64,000 nt of DNA from Lophium mytilinum (Eukaryota; Ascomycota; Dothideomycetes; Mytilinidiales; Mytilinidiaceae), in assembly GCA_010093605.1 (NCBI GenBank), contig MU004182.1, positions 1,969,195-2,033,194 of the forward strand. Direction: 5' to 3'. The position numbers and the translations under genes were made by a program. The notes under the pieces were generated by a model. It made no database searches. It was not told where the DNA came from and saw only the letters and a list, made by a program, of their open reading frames with translations. This document shows positions 53,874 through 64,000 of the stretch, in pieces (position 1 is the first letter of the stretch; each line of letters begins with the position of its first letter).

Positions 53874-54888
53874 ATGGAGTCAAGAGAGCACATCATCGCG
53901 GTTCCGAAATGGACCTTAGCACTCCGCATCGTGTCCCTCGCCCTTGCAGTCATCATCCTCGGTCTGAACGCCTATGGTATCCATTGGTGGGCTTTTGACA
54001 AGCTTATCTTTTCTCTCGTCGTCGTACGTGGAACCATCGAATGACTCTGGAAGCTCAGATCAGCTAACTTCATCGCAGTGCCTTTGCACAATCGGAGTAG
54101 TCATCTACATGATAGTAGCTACGCTGGTGACTCCAAAGGCCTATAACATGTGGGCTTTCCTTGCGCTTGACATCTGGATGGTCATCTTTTGGCTCATTCA
54201 GTTCGCTCTCGTGGCTAGCCTTGCGGCTGCCTTCGCGAGCGCTTCGTCGTATGTCTATAGCTATGGCTACAGCTACTACTGGAAGCGTGGCGACCTTAGC
54301 AAGCGTGACAGTACGACGTATGGCGCGTACTATGGTGCTCTAGTTGCTGGAGCAGTCTTCGGAGCGTTCAACTTGTGAGTAAATCCGTGACAGAAAGTTC
54401 ATGTCAATGGCGATCAGTATATTAATAATTGTAGCATTCTTTTCCTGGTGAACCTCATCATCTTCAGCATCCACCTTCACAAGCACCGTCTCTCCGGCGC
54501 GCCATCTACAGCACCTCCTGGCTACAACGGCAATGCCGATGTGCCTACTGAGAAGTACAAGAATGGCGCCCAGACTTATCAGGCACAGCCCCAACAAATG
54601 CCACAACCTCCTCAGCCAATCGCCCAACCTCAGTACGGCCATCCCCAGTATGCCCAGCCACAACAGCCTGCTCCTCCCCAATTCACAACTCCATACACTC
54701 AGGCCGCAGACCCAGTGAGCAGGCAAGAAGCTATCAGTCCTATATCCAATTTCGGCCACCCTGTAAATGCGTCGGAGCTATCCACCCCTCAGCACACGGG
54801 AGGGAATCCTAATGCGGTGGAGCTATCGGGTCCGCAACATACAGGGAACGCTAATGCAGTGGAGTTGGGTGCGGGTGGCTATAAATGA
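53874..54888 (+). CDS. MARVEL-like four-helix membrane protein
   Basis: Exons 53874-54023, 54079-54374 and 54435-54888 splice in frame (introns of 55 and 60 nt) to 299 residues. Four membrane segments are visible: LRIVSLALAVIILGLNAYG, CLCTIGVVIYMIVATLV, FWLIQFALVASLAAAFA and the segment from GALVAGAVFGAF into ILFLVNLIIFSI. This is the MARVEL topology with both ends cytosolic. The loop between helices 3 and 4 is Tyr/Ser-rich. The cytosolic tail (about 130 residues) is Pro/Gln-rich (QPQYGHPQYAQPQQPAPP). It ends with three copies of an N-A-x-EL...PQHTG-like unit (NASELSTPQHTG, NAVELSGPQHTG, NAVELGAGGYK). Such proteins sit in plasma-membrane or vesicle domains, and tails of this kind bind trafficking factors. 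The exact role is unknown. Confidence 0.85.
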
Positions 54889-55089
54889 TCATATGAGAAT
54901 CTTTTGTCAAGAGGAGGATTTCATAGGCCATAAATCGGGTACCGCGTTCGAAGACGAATCAGTCGGGATCGTAGGACTCGGTTTCCTTGGCTCTGATATT
55001 CATATCACACGTAATCAAGCCTCGTTTATACCTTCCTCAATCCTCCTAACGTTAATCTTTAGCTATACCTAAACAAGCCGACCAATGTC

Positions 55090-56102
55090 CTAACCTCTTC
55101 CTCCCTCATCCGTAGCCGTCGCTTCGCCCATTTGATACCTCCTCGCCTGCCCACCTAACTCCCTCTCCTCCATCCTCCTGATGAGCTCTAATTCCCCTAA
55201 CCCCTCCTCTTCCATCATCGGCGCTCCAGCAGTAACCAGCCAATCCTCCCCCCTCCTGTCATAGCTTGGAGGCGATTGTTCATCCCCCGCTCCCAGCTCT
55301 CCCTCTACCCTCACATCATCCCTACTACTCCGCTCTACCTGCTCCGTATACTCCTCAGACACCACAATCCTCCTCTTAATCCTAAACGACCACTGCAAAC
55401 ACACCCACCCAAGCGTCTGCGCTCCAACCGCTCCCCACGTCAGCCCCAACCACACCCTTCCCACACTCACATCCAAAACCTCGTATAAACGCGCATGCCT
55501 CGCGAAACCCCTCGCCGACGCCGTCAACTGCGCGGCGCCAACAAAATAATTTCGTACTCGCGCCGATTCGGCTCACTCTCACCCCACGGCCTGACTTTGA
55601 ACGTCCTCAGCTTCGCCAGCGCGTCGCCGACCCTGAACGTACGCCCCGGGCTGGATAAGAGGCAGTGGAGCGGGTAGATGCTGTTCTCGTCCTCGGGCCG
55701 CGCACAGCACCCGTTCAGGTACACGCGGAACACCCAGGTCTGTTGTCAGGCGCCCAAGGTAAGGTAGGCGTAGGGGTTTAGGAGGCTGGAGTTGTATGGC
55801 GGCTCCTGGCCGTCAGTGGTGTTCCAGCCGCTCAGCTCGATTGAGAAGCGGAGAATGGAGACGGGGTCGCCGAGGGCGCGTTGGTGGGAACGTTGGGTGG
55901 TCCCCGGGGTGATGGCGGTGCCGGAGATGAAGGTGGTGAGGGTGAGGGTGATGGCGAGGAGGTGGAGGAGGATGGTGAGGGTGAGGATGATGGGGGAGTT
56001 GCGGCGGTCGTTGGGTTTTGTGTATGGGGGCGGTGGAATGGGGAGGTGAGAGATGGGGTTGCTCCTGGGCGAGGCTGGGGGTTGGGAAGGGTCGGTGTGC
56101 AT
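55090..56102 (-). pseudogene. Disrupted gene for a fungal membrane protein
   Basis: ATG 56102 begins a Pro-rich head, a first membrane helix (ILTLTILLHLLAITLTLTTF) and an extracellular part (SILRFSIELSGWNTTDG, NSSLLNPYAYLTL). The same frame continues past one TGA (near 55747) into TWVFRVYLNGCCARPEDEN and IYPLHCLLSSPGRTFRVGD. Coding then shifts to another frame for AAQLTASARGFARHARLYE, a second helix (VWLGLTWGAVGAQTLGWVC) and an acidic cytosolic tail ending at 55090. One in-frame stop and one frame shift in otherwise well-kept coding sequence point to a young pseudogene or base-call errors. A 12-bp G run at 56103-56114 directly before the start codon shows the region is hard to sequence. No named family is assigned. 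Confidence 0.55.
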
Positions 56103-56114
56103 GGGGGGGGGGGG

Positions 56115-57910
56115 CGGATTTGGGACGTTTATGGGATGATCAGAGGTAGGTCGGGCTTGCGCATCGTATGTTCAGGGAGTATCGAGTGGCTTTGGGAGAT
56201 TGGTGAGCCTGATGTAGGGGTTTTGTAATGTTTGATGCTTATGAGAATTTACACGCCGAGTTTCGTAAATATGATATTTGAGAAAGTTAATCACGATAGA
56301 GATAATGAGATGAAAGATGTCGTTAATATCATGGAGAGGCCCATTGTGGTGGGACTAACGAAATATATGCGTCCGAGGAAAATCAGCGCAGGAAGATAAA
56401 GAACGCCTGGTCTCCTGAGGCGCCAAGTAAATATATATTAGGACGGGTACCAGCCAATTGATGAAGTGGTCCAAGGCGGACCAAGACTCCCAGCCTTGCC
56501 AGAGACACATGAAGCTAACTGCATGAGCGAACAATCCTTGGCGGAGATCGTAGGGACGCCTCGTATCCCAACGCCACGCTCGTAATGACGGCGGATCTGA
56601 GTAGAGATACGTTCAATTTGCTTCTGATGCGTATCCATAGCTGATACAGCGGCCCTGCTAAATGAGAATTGCCAATGTTTCGGAAGGTTGGTCGCATTCG
56701 TTTGTCGAAGGCCGAAGTGAATGGCGGGCGAGGGTTGGGAAGACCTAGCGAAGGTCTTTGGCCTTGAGGCTGCAATGAGGCTCTGCGGGCGGCGGCCAAA
56801 AGTAGCGGAACGCGTCTGGGAAAACCAATCTTACATGCCGGAGGCATTCCATACCTATGTATATATTCAAAGCAAAACGAACGTGAGGTGTGAGGGAGTG
56901 AATACTCTCTGCACGAGGCAGCTAAGCGACACGAGCGTCTACTGACTGCAGTCAGAAGAATGTCGCACGCCCCGAAAGTGTGAAGCCGCATAGCACAGAA
57001 TCTGCCTCTTTTCAGTCGCAAAAGTCCCATAGCACTTTCTGAGTGGGCTTCGAAGCCACTTCGGAAAGGTGAGGGAGACTGGGGATGGTGCTCTTCAGAA
57101 AGTACCGGACACACCTTCGTAGCCAAATATGTGTCTGTGGATGTATGCTTACCTGATGTAGACGTTGCTTCAAGATGAACATGCTGGAATTGTATCTATG
57201 ATGAAAAGCTCAATTGCATTGTAGTGTGTAGTGAAGGTCACTTCTGGACGCCGAAGTCTATGTACATGGAAACAAGGATCCTGCATCAACACTAGCTCTT
57301 GTCAGTGATCATTCATACACTAGACTGTGTATGCGTAAGGTCGTACCATTCTAATTTAGCTATGAAAGCACTCTTAGCGATATAGCGAAGCGGCACAAGC
57401 AGTCTCAGCGGTAGGTACAACGAGACGGCAATGAAGTCGAAGTTACCCAACAAGAGGTGATAGCAGGCCAATGTGAACAAACGTTCGCTCGAAAGCCAAG
57501 AAGCACAGTAGACGTGCTACCTCATGCACGGGACGGGGCCACTCTCCATGTCATCGACAACTTTTTGGGACTCTCAAAAGATGTCCGTTGTGGAGCGATA
57601 CGACTAGGACGGCCGATATATCAGGTCACTATAGCAGCAAGGGATTGGAATGATGGAAGAGGAGTATCGCGTCCGGTTGATATGGCTGAATTGCCTCGAA
57701 TAAATGTATAGCAGTAGTGCCAATTTTTGAGAAGAAAGCCAAGGCATGTCGATGATAAGCTGGTAGTACATCCCGACGACCACACCTCCGATAGAACGCC
57801 TCGCCCCAAAGTATCCATGATCCTGATGATCGGTTTGATGATGAATGTCGGAAGAGACCAGTCCTCCGCTCAGATCGAAATATTCTTCGCCGCTTCTACT
57901 GTAGAAGTGT
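56115..57910. other. Intergenic, no supportable gene
   Basis: Opposed frames at 56515-57126 (minus, 203 codons, no ATG start) and 56721-56945 (plus, MAGEGWEDLAKVFGLEAAM...) overlap. Neither has a domain or a clear partner exon. The rest holds only short frames. Confidence 0.45.
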
Positions 57911-58816
57911 TCAAGTAGCGGACGCAGGAGGAGCGCCGAACTTCGCTTTCCTAGCCTCAGCTTTGGCCCTGTCGGCCTCGCTCATCCAGTTCGGACCGCC
58001 ACCAGGGCTAGCCCTCCTCTTCTCGTTTCTCGGCCTCCGGTCGCCATCCCTGGGTCCTCGCTCGTTGTCCCTCGGTCCGCGTCCGCCCTCCCGCGGTCCT
58101 CGTGCATCGTCTCTGGGTCCTCGGCCGCGACGCCCATCAGATCTGCCTCCACGCCTCTTCTCGTCACCGCGACGCCCCTCATCCGCGCCCTCTCGTCCTC
58201 GCTTCTGGCCAAGAGGTCGGTCCGGCAGAGCCTCGTTGATACCCTGCGGTACGTCTCCACCGAACTTCTTTGCGCGCACCAGGTTCTTGTAACCTTCGTC
58301 GTCTTCGAGGGACATATTGTACTTCTCTGCGCGCTTCTTGCGCTTCTCAATCTCCTCGTCCAACGTGGTCTTAGCCAAGCCCTTGGTGAAGTCTACCTTC
58401 GGCTTCTCCTCGACCTTCGCCTCCTCAACTATCGGCTCGGCGGTCTTGTCTTCGGCAGCAGGCTGCTTCACGGTGAGGTCGTCGGTCTTCGCTGGATCAA
58501 TGTCGGCGACTTGATTGGGGACAGCTTGGGGGTTTGCGACCTCGCCCTGTCCTCCAGCCGCGACAGCGGCGGCGGCGGGTTCGGAGGTGGCGGCGGGTTC
58601 CGTGACAGTCGCGGGTGCTTCGGTGGCGTCGTCGTCCCAGTCAATCTCGTCTTCGGCGGCAGTCGAGTTGGCGGCAGCAGGAGCTTCAGCAGTCGATGGT
58701 TTCTTGTCAGCGTCCTGGAGGCGTGTCACCATGTCGGCCTTCTTGCCGGTGTGCGGCAGGTTGCGCGACTTGAGGAGAGCCTCGAGCTCGGCATTCTTCA
58801 ATTTGGAATAGTCCAT
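57911..58816 (-). CDS. THO1: SAP-domain RNA-binding protein, Tho1/SARNP type
   Basis: A single exon of 301 residues from ATG 58816; the frame is open upstream but has no ATG. Residues 1-36 are a SAP domain (YSKLKNAELEALLKSRNLP, then GKKADMVTRLQDA), a helix-turn-helix that binds nucleic acid. An Ala/Glu-rich linker with DEIDWDDDATEAPA follows. At about 140-200 comes the Tho1/MOS11 C-terminal region (FTKGLAKTTLDEEIEKRKKR, YNMSLEDDEGYKNLVRAKKF). A basic Arg/Gly/Asp-rich tail has repeated RGPRD/RGPREGG units and ends GPNWMSEADRAKAEARKAKF. Known members bind nascent mRNA and act with TREX in mRNP assembly and export in the nucleus. It is intact, of usual size and a conserved single-copy gene. Confidence 0.92.
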   Translation of the reverse strand: MDYSKLKNAELEALLKSRNLPHTGKKADMVTRLQDADKKPSTAEAPAAANSTAAEDEIDWDDDATEAPATVTEPAATSEPAAAAVAAGGQGEVANPQAVPNQVADIDPAKTDDLTVKQPAAEDKTAEPIVEEAKVEEKPKVDFTKGLAKTTLDEEIEKRKKRAEKYNMSLEDDEGYKNLVRAKKFGGDVPQGINEALPDRPLGQKRGREGADEGRRGDEKRRGGRSDGRRGRGPRDDARGPREGGRGPRDNERGPRDGDRRPRNEKRRASPGGGPNWMSEADRAKAEARKAKFGAPPASAT

Positions 58817-59386
58817 TGTTGCGATGGCTCGAGGGTTGCGGTTGCGGTTGCGGGTGGGTATCGCGCGGCGTCGATGATCGACGGCGAGAAGTGGTGAAGG
58901 GGTATGGGAGCGCCTGTCTCGAAGAAAGAGGGTATCAGCAGGCGTGTCGCCGATGGAGAAGGGCGTTCCAAGAGAGTGACTGACAGGAAGTAAGGAAGGA
59001 CTCGACGAGGATGAAGGAGAAATGGAGTTGAGGGTAAAGTGTCGAGTGGGCGGCAGATGTGCTGCGCGCGAAAGTGGCTGGGGACAGAACAATTGGGGAC
59101 CTGGACAATAAGAGCTTAGCGTGCCAAGCTATTACGGCCCGTGCACCACGCCCTCCAGCTGACTATGCTGTCCGTCCCTAAAGCCTCTTGTTCTTTTCCA
59201 TCTCACAACCCAGCATTCACGAATCACTCATCAAATCTCTCGACGATACGTCACGTCTGACCCAACCGCTAGATTCCGCTCATGGCCGATCGAAGATCTT
59301 AACTCGATTCCAAAGTGATTGATTGCGCTACAGAATACAGTCTGAACCCCCGTTCAAGATGCTACCGTGCCCAGTTTCCTATACAA

Positions 59387-61402
59387 TCAATCATACTGTT
59401 TCAAGAAGTCTAACGCTTCGTCTTGCTCCTTGCGAATGATCTCCACGTGCTTCTCGCTCCTGACTTTAATCCCGACTTTGAAGGGCAACGGTGCCTGAAG
59501 AATGCCTGGGTTGTACGCATCGGGGTCCAGGTGCGATACTTTGCGCGTAACTGGATCCACAGGCTCCGAGAACTCAAAGGCCCAGAGCAGTTTCGCGGCT
59601 ATGCGCCACATGTTACGTTCCGCTAGATGGATGCCTGGACAGATGCGCCGGCCGGCGCCGTAATTGTAGTGATGTTTGGGGTTGTCAGCATCGCCTTGTT
59701 TCGGTTATTAAAGTCAAGGGACACTTATCTCGGTTCGCCCAATCCGGGCTACCTGCATAGTCGTTTGCAAGTTTTGGATGGTTAAGATATCGGTCCGGGT
59801 TGAATTTCTCGGAATCTTCGTATATCGCGTCGGTGTGGTGGATAGCCCAGGTGGGTATAAAGACAGTAGAGTCTTTGGGTATCAGCATTCCTTCATACTC
59901 ATCATCTGAAGAACATTAGTATCCGTCGCGTGAGTTATACTCTCCCTGCGACTTACCTTGTCTAACGCGATGGGGCAATGCCGTGACGGCGCTAACAAGT
60001 CATCAGTAACAGCACGCGTTCATGGGGTTGAAGAAACCTACACAGGACGCCACCTCATGCCTTCCTTGATGATGCAGTTCAGATACGGTAGGCGGTCGAA
60101 GTCGGACCATAGAGGAGCCCTTTCTGTTCCACAAACCTCGTCAATCTCCTTTCTCGCTTTCCGCTGCACCTCGGGATACAAGGCAAATGCCAGAATCAGG
60201 GTTAGCAGCTGAGCTGACGTGGTATCTGCTCCGCCCTCAACAATCTCTCCCATGAGATTGGTGAACGAGTGCTGGGTAATTGATGCCGGCCATCCTTTTT
60301 TCTCATACTCATCCAGAAGACTGTCAATGATACATACTCGGCGGTCGCCACGTGCACGCCGCTCCTCGGCTAGTCGTCGAGCTTTTCCCCAAGTGCCGTC
60401 CATTGTCTTGCCAGCGTCGATCGCTCGTCGTTTCCAAAAGGCAAAAGAAGATGGAATGTATTTCAACAGCGGGACATCATCGACCGGTGGATTAGCACCA
60501 GGCTCCATGCACTCAGTCCACTAATTATCATGTCAGATCTGAGATTTGGAGTTACCAAGTAAGTGGTATGTCAAAATTTACCTTTCCCATTACATCGTAA
60601 ACGCCCTGCTCATCATGTTAGTTCCATAATCAGGATAGCTCAAATTTTCTTAACCTACGGTACCCCAAAAAGAGTCATGTGTCTTCGCTCGAAATCCATA
60701 ATTGATAGATGAGACCACCGAAGCCGTATATCTCTGGATTTCTTGGAAGAAATCCTCTGGTCGATCCAGTAAGTTGGTCATCAGAACGGTTGCCCTGCGG
60801 GCTGTCAAAATTTGCATTCTTCAAATAGTGCCTTTTGGCTTCGAGTCTCATGAAGACGAAATCAGAAACTCACTCGGCTTCTTGGACACGAAAATGCTTC
60901 TCGTCCAATTGCTTTGGAGAAAAATTATGAGCAATAATCTTCCGCTTTTCTCTCCATGTCGCATCCATCTGTTCCAAGGCCAGATGATCACCTTTAGTGA
61001 GCAGCCAGCCAACATAGCTGGGTGGGCGATCGGAATAGATGCTTCCTTTCTCCACAAGCAATTTGTGAATAGCTTTCCGGTCGCAGAGAACAATTATATT
61101 GGAAGGGCCAACCTTCAGACTGAAGATGGAGCCATATTCCTTAGCCCATTGACGGAATCTGTAAGCATGGGTGAGCCGGATAAGCCCTCTTCCAAAACAG
61201 TCCCATCTCGTTGTTTCTGCTGGGCCATCACTTACTGCCTGAACAGACCCGTGGACGGTATTTGGTGGATGTTGCCAATCACTGGTAGAGTTGGAGGCCC
61301 TTTGGGCATCCGAGGATCCCGCTTGCCAATTTGGAGCACCCGATAGATCAGTGCTGAGAGCGCAAGCAACAAAAGAGCTGGGGTCAATCCTGTGTACGCC
61401 AT
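59387..61402 (-). CDS. Cytochrome P450 monooxygenase, multi-exon
   Basis: The gene reads on the minus strand from ATG 61402 to a stop at 59387 in about eight exons, about 500-530 residues. The N-terminal anchor (TGLTPALLLLALSALIYRVL) is followed by the proline hinge PKGPPTLPVIGN. Core parts follow: YGSIFSLKVGPSNIIVLC and TWREKRKIIAHNFSPKQLDE (helix C), RRATVLMTNLLDRPEDFF, helix I with EIVEGGADTTSAQL, the E-x-x-R motif KEGMRWRPV, the PERF-like FNPDRYL, and the heme loop HYNYGAGRRICPGIHLAERN with its Cys ligand. Exon limits around 60600-60860 and 59930-60040 are approximate. All catalytic motifs are intact. It resembles fungal P450s of the O-methylsterigmatocystin oxidoreductase type, and the substrate is unknown. 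It is divergent from a Zn2Cys6 regulator. Confidence 0.92.
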
Positions 61403-62378
61403 CTTTTCCAGGCTTTACGAAAGCTTCTCCTCCAATTCGACTATAGTCACGAAATATAGCTGGCAGCAGTTGTAAAGTAGCCAGATAGCCATCTTGGATT
61501 ATTCAGTTTCCAATGCTTCCCCAGGATCATCACCCCGGAGACACCGCGAAAAAAGCGGAGATGGCCTGACGGGAGACTACGTTCCAGGACGGGTGCAGGC
61601 GGCGCAATCGGGCTAACTCTTAATTACGCCGTTGACACAATTGGACCGAAACCATTTACCGGCCCCGCAACTCCACTACTGAATTGTCAAAGAGGAGGTT
61701 GAATGCGAGAAGCACAATAATTGATCGCGGCTGCCGGCTTTCCATGTCACGCTCTTAGAAGATGGATGCAGGACAGTGCGGACCTGGGACATTTTGGCCG
61801 ACCTGAGTCACTTGACATTCCCTTCGCCCAGCGATTGTTCTCATCCCCACGGGGCCCCGGAACTCGGAGCACCTAACACCAACCCGCATATTGGGAAACC
61901 TGGGGAAGGTTGGGAACCATGTCCTGCGACTATTCGAAGGCGTATGGTCGAATTTCTGGGCGGATGCGCTTCGGCTCTTCCGCCCAAAGCAGCAACTTTC
62001 CGCCTGGGCAACTACCTTGACTCTGGAGTTCTTGTGACCCCGCATCTTTTGCAAAGTCATCGTCGCCGTGGCTGTGGGGTATGCGACAGCCTCGCCGTAT
62101 CATTGAATGTATGGTCGATCTTGAAGGGCTAGCCCTAGACTGCCCCTTGGCATCACAGACGACGTTTACCGTGCTGCTGAAAGTTGCCGCTTGCCCTGTC
62201 ACCCTTCATCTACAACTCTCATCTTGTCCAACATCCTTGACCCTTGACTTCCGCCGGTGCCAGATTCAAGCCCTTTTCTGTTTCTCAGCCGTACGTGACA
62301 CGCGCGCGCTTGTGGCCTCCGGCGCATGATCTTACTGTGCCTTGAACTGCGGGGCCAACAACGCCGGAACTCGACATC
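61403..62378. promoter_or_regulatory. Divergent intergenic region between P450 and Zn2Cys6 regulator
   Basis: 976 bp separate the two start codons. Several CGG/CCG half-sites are present (for example CCCCGGAG near 61532, CACGGGGCCCCGGAACTCGG near 61848 and CTCCGGCGC near 62317). This is compatible with control by a Zn2Cys6 factor, possibly the adjacent one. No open frame here is convincing. Confidence 0.4.
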
Positions 62379-64000
62379 ATGGCCCTTCCAACTCATGAGA
62401 TCAGTCATGAGTCCTTGGCTAAGCTGGATGCGTTGCCCGAAAGAGCGCTTCTGGCGTGCGAGTCTTGTCGGAGGTTTGAGTCTACACTATAATATACTGT
62501 GACGGGAGTTTCCGCTAACGTGCCAGTGACAGGAGAAAGGCGAAATGGTTGGAAGACTTTCGCATGATGTTTCGTTCTCTTGCTGACGTCTCTCGATATA
62601 GCGACCGAACTCTTCCCAGCTGCCTGTTGTGTGGTAAATCGTCTCAGCCCTGCGTGTATCCACCCAAGAAGTTGAAACCGGGGCCCAAAGTTGGTCAGAT
62701 TACTCTCCCTTCCTGCCATATCGACGCGTCTAATAGCGTACAGGCATGTCCCAGAGAGGCCGCAAACGGGCTCGTTTTAATGGTTCACGGGGTAAGGAAG
62801 ATGAAAGACATGCAACCAATACCTAGAGCGTTCTGACCGCCTAGTATCGCACACAGACACCCATGAAAATCAAGCCAGAAGAGTCGAGAGCCCAAACTCA
62901 CGTCGTAATGATGCGCCTAGTTCTCCATCCAGGAGCCCAAACGAAACCAGTGCTCAATGCGATAGTCCACTGCCGCCTTCCCCCCAGGCTACAGAAGAAG
63001 ACACACCCAATGCGTCTGATTCTTCGGACACTGCCGCAATTAATTTCGTTCGTGCGATCAGTCTCTCCTCTATCATTCATCCGACCCACGAAAGTTGCTT
63101 GACCCCTCCACCTAGCATTTCAGATGGATCACCGTCGTCCGGATTCTTCATTAACCTCGCCGGAACGCAAGATCTGATCATGCAAGCCTGCCAAGCTCTA
63201 AATTTATCAGTCCGTACTCTTCAATCACTGTAAGTGCTTCTAGATTTGCGGACTAGCAAACACCTAAATAGTTGATAGGATCGATGCATATTTTGAGAAC
63301 ATGACATCATTTTCACTTTTCCATCAGCCCTCATTTGGAACCAAGATCCAGGACATCAAGAACTTGTTGCACCTCAAGGCATTATTCGCGTCCATGTTCT
63401 CCTTCTCAGCTCGATTTGCGGCAGACTGCTATCAAAGCACATACGCGCAAGAATGCCAGGAAAACTTGTCGCACGAGCGGTTCCATGCCATTGCCCTTCA
63501 ATGCATTAGGGAAGCCCGGGATGATTGTGCTGATGAAATTCCTCCACTCTGCCTCCTGCAGGCAATGGCTCTGAGCACCTTCTACCAGCTGACAAACGGA
63601 GTTCGAGGAAGAGCTTGGCGTTCATTGGGCTCTTGCGTGCGTGTTGCTTACGAACTGCGGCTCCACTTGATTGACTATGAAGGTCGGGTGCCCTCCTTCA
63701 AGGCGGGCGTTGATCTTGCACGATGGTCCGCCAATGAAGAAAGACGACGCTGCTGGTGGGCCATCTGGGAAATGGATGTGTTCGCCAGCACTATCAGAAG
63801 ATGTCCCACCGCCATTGATTGGAGCATCAATGATACATATTTGCCTATTACCGATGAGCACTGGTACAACAGCCGGTACCACACCAGCTGCTTTCTGGAG
63901 AAGAAACCAATGGACCGCTGGAAACGACTACAGAAATGTGACAATGAGAGCGCATCTGCCTGGCTCATTGTGCTCAACTCCATCATGAGAGATGCACAAG
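62379..64000 (+). CDS. Zn2Cys6 transcription factor with fungal_trans domain (runs off the window)
   Basis: ATG 62379 starts exon 1 (62379-62473). Exon 2 is 21 nt (62527-62547) and exon 3 starts at 62602. Spliced, they give the classical binuclear cluster CESCRSDRRKAKCDRTLPS and CLLCGKSSQPCVYP, i.e. C-x2-C-x6-C-x6-C-x2-C-x5-C, followed by a basic linker PKKLKPGPK. A further intron near 62694-62751 and a possible small one near 62800 precede a Ser/Pro-rich linker (SPNSRRNDAPSSPSRSPNE). After an intron at about 63231-63278 the regulatory domain begins (IDAYFENMTSFSLFHQPSF). It includes RAWRSLGSCVRVAYELRLH and EERRRCWWAIWEMDVFAS, diagnostic of fungal_trans. The gene continues beyond 64000. Divergent orientation to the P450 suggests it controls that gene or a cluster to the right. 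Confidence 0.85.

Noticed and set aside
56103-56114. Run of 12 G as a functional G-quadruplex
   Set aside because: A single homopolymer next to a start codon in a disrupted gene is better explained as a polymorphic or poorly read tract.
56515-57126. 203-codon minus-strand frame
   Set aside because: It has no ATG start, no domain and an odd Ser/Arg-rich composition, and a plus-strand frame overlaps it. Most likely chance.
1-64000. tRNA or rRNA genes and virus-like or LTR elements
   Set aside because: A scan by eye for B-box-like GGTTCGA sequences with matching stems, long direct terminal repeats, or reverse-transcriptase and capsid motifs gave nothing convincing. A dedicated program could still find a tRNA.

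Overview
The window looks like nuclear DNA of a filamentous ascomycete (Pezizomycotina, possibly a Dothideomycete; the class is inference). Genes have short introns of about 50-60 nt with GTNNGT donors and CTAAC/CTNAC branch sites. One DNA transposon is turned almost wholly into TA-rich sequence, as repeat-induced point mutation (RIP) does. The gene set is typical of the group: F1Fo ATP synthase delta subunit, SAP-domain Tho1, cytochrome P450, Baeyer-Villiger monooxygenase, MFS drug transporter and a Zn2Cys6 regulator.

Layout. 0-4.6 kb: two lineage-specific unknown genes with an intact short pogo-type inverted-repeat element between them. 4.6-21 kb: gene-poor and repeat-rich. It holds two tandem duplications, one small zinc-ribbon-like gene, a RIP-degraded pogo-family transposon, a decayed gene, and an 851-bp element with 98-bp inverted ends and an 8-bp target duplication. 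19.8-24.1 kb: a seven-exon gene for a large predicted secreted protein, with a shrunken, decayed duplicate of it just beyond its 3' end. 26.3-38.4 kb: one uninterrupted 4,023-codon reading frame for a giant, disordered, repeat-built protein full of R-x-P-T motifs. 38.8-46.6 kb: ATP synthase delta, an interrupted small secreted protein, an acidic unknown, an isochorismatase-like hydrolase divergent from an MFS transporter, and a short HeLo/DUF7580-like fragment. 47-49 kb: a Baeyer-Villiger-type flavin monooxygenase. 51.3-52.9 kb: a nine-exon gene joining a complete MDP-1-type HAD phosphatase domain to a domain that looks like an ADP-ribosyltransferase fold. 53.9-59 kb: a MARVEL-like membrane protein, a disrupted membrane-protein gene, and Tho1. 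59.4-64 kb: a P450 divergent from a Zn2Cys6 transcription factor that runs off the window.

How genes may work together. The P450/regulator pair, and the hydrolase/MFS/monooxygenase group, look like small catabolic or detoxification neighbourhoods, but no synthase backbone gene is present. The two most unusual items are the HAD-ART-like fusion (51270-52919) and the giant R-x-P-T repeat protein (26324-38395). Spliced structures were read by eye from splice signals and frame continuity. I found no tRNA, rRNA or CRISPR, and no retroviral or other virus-like element.
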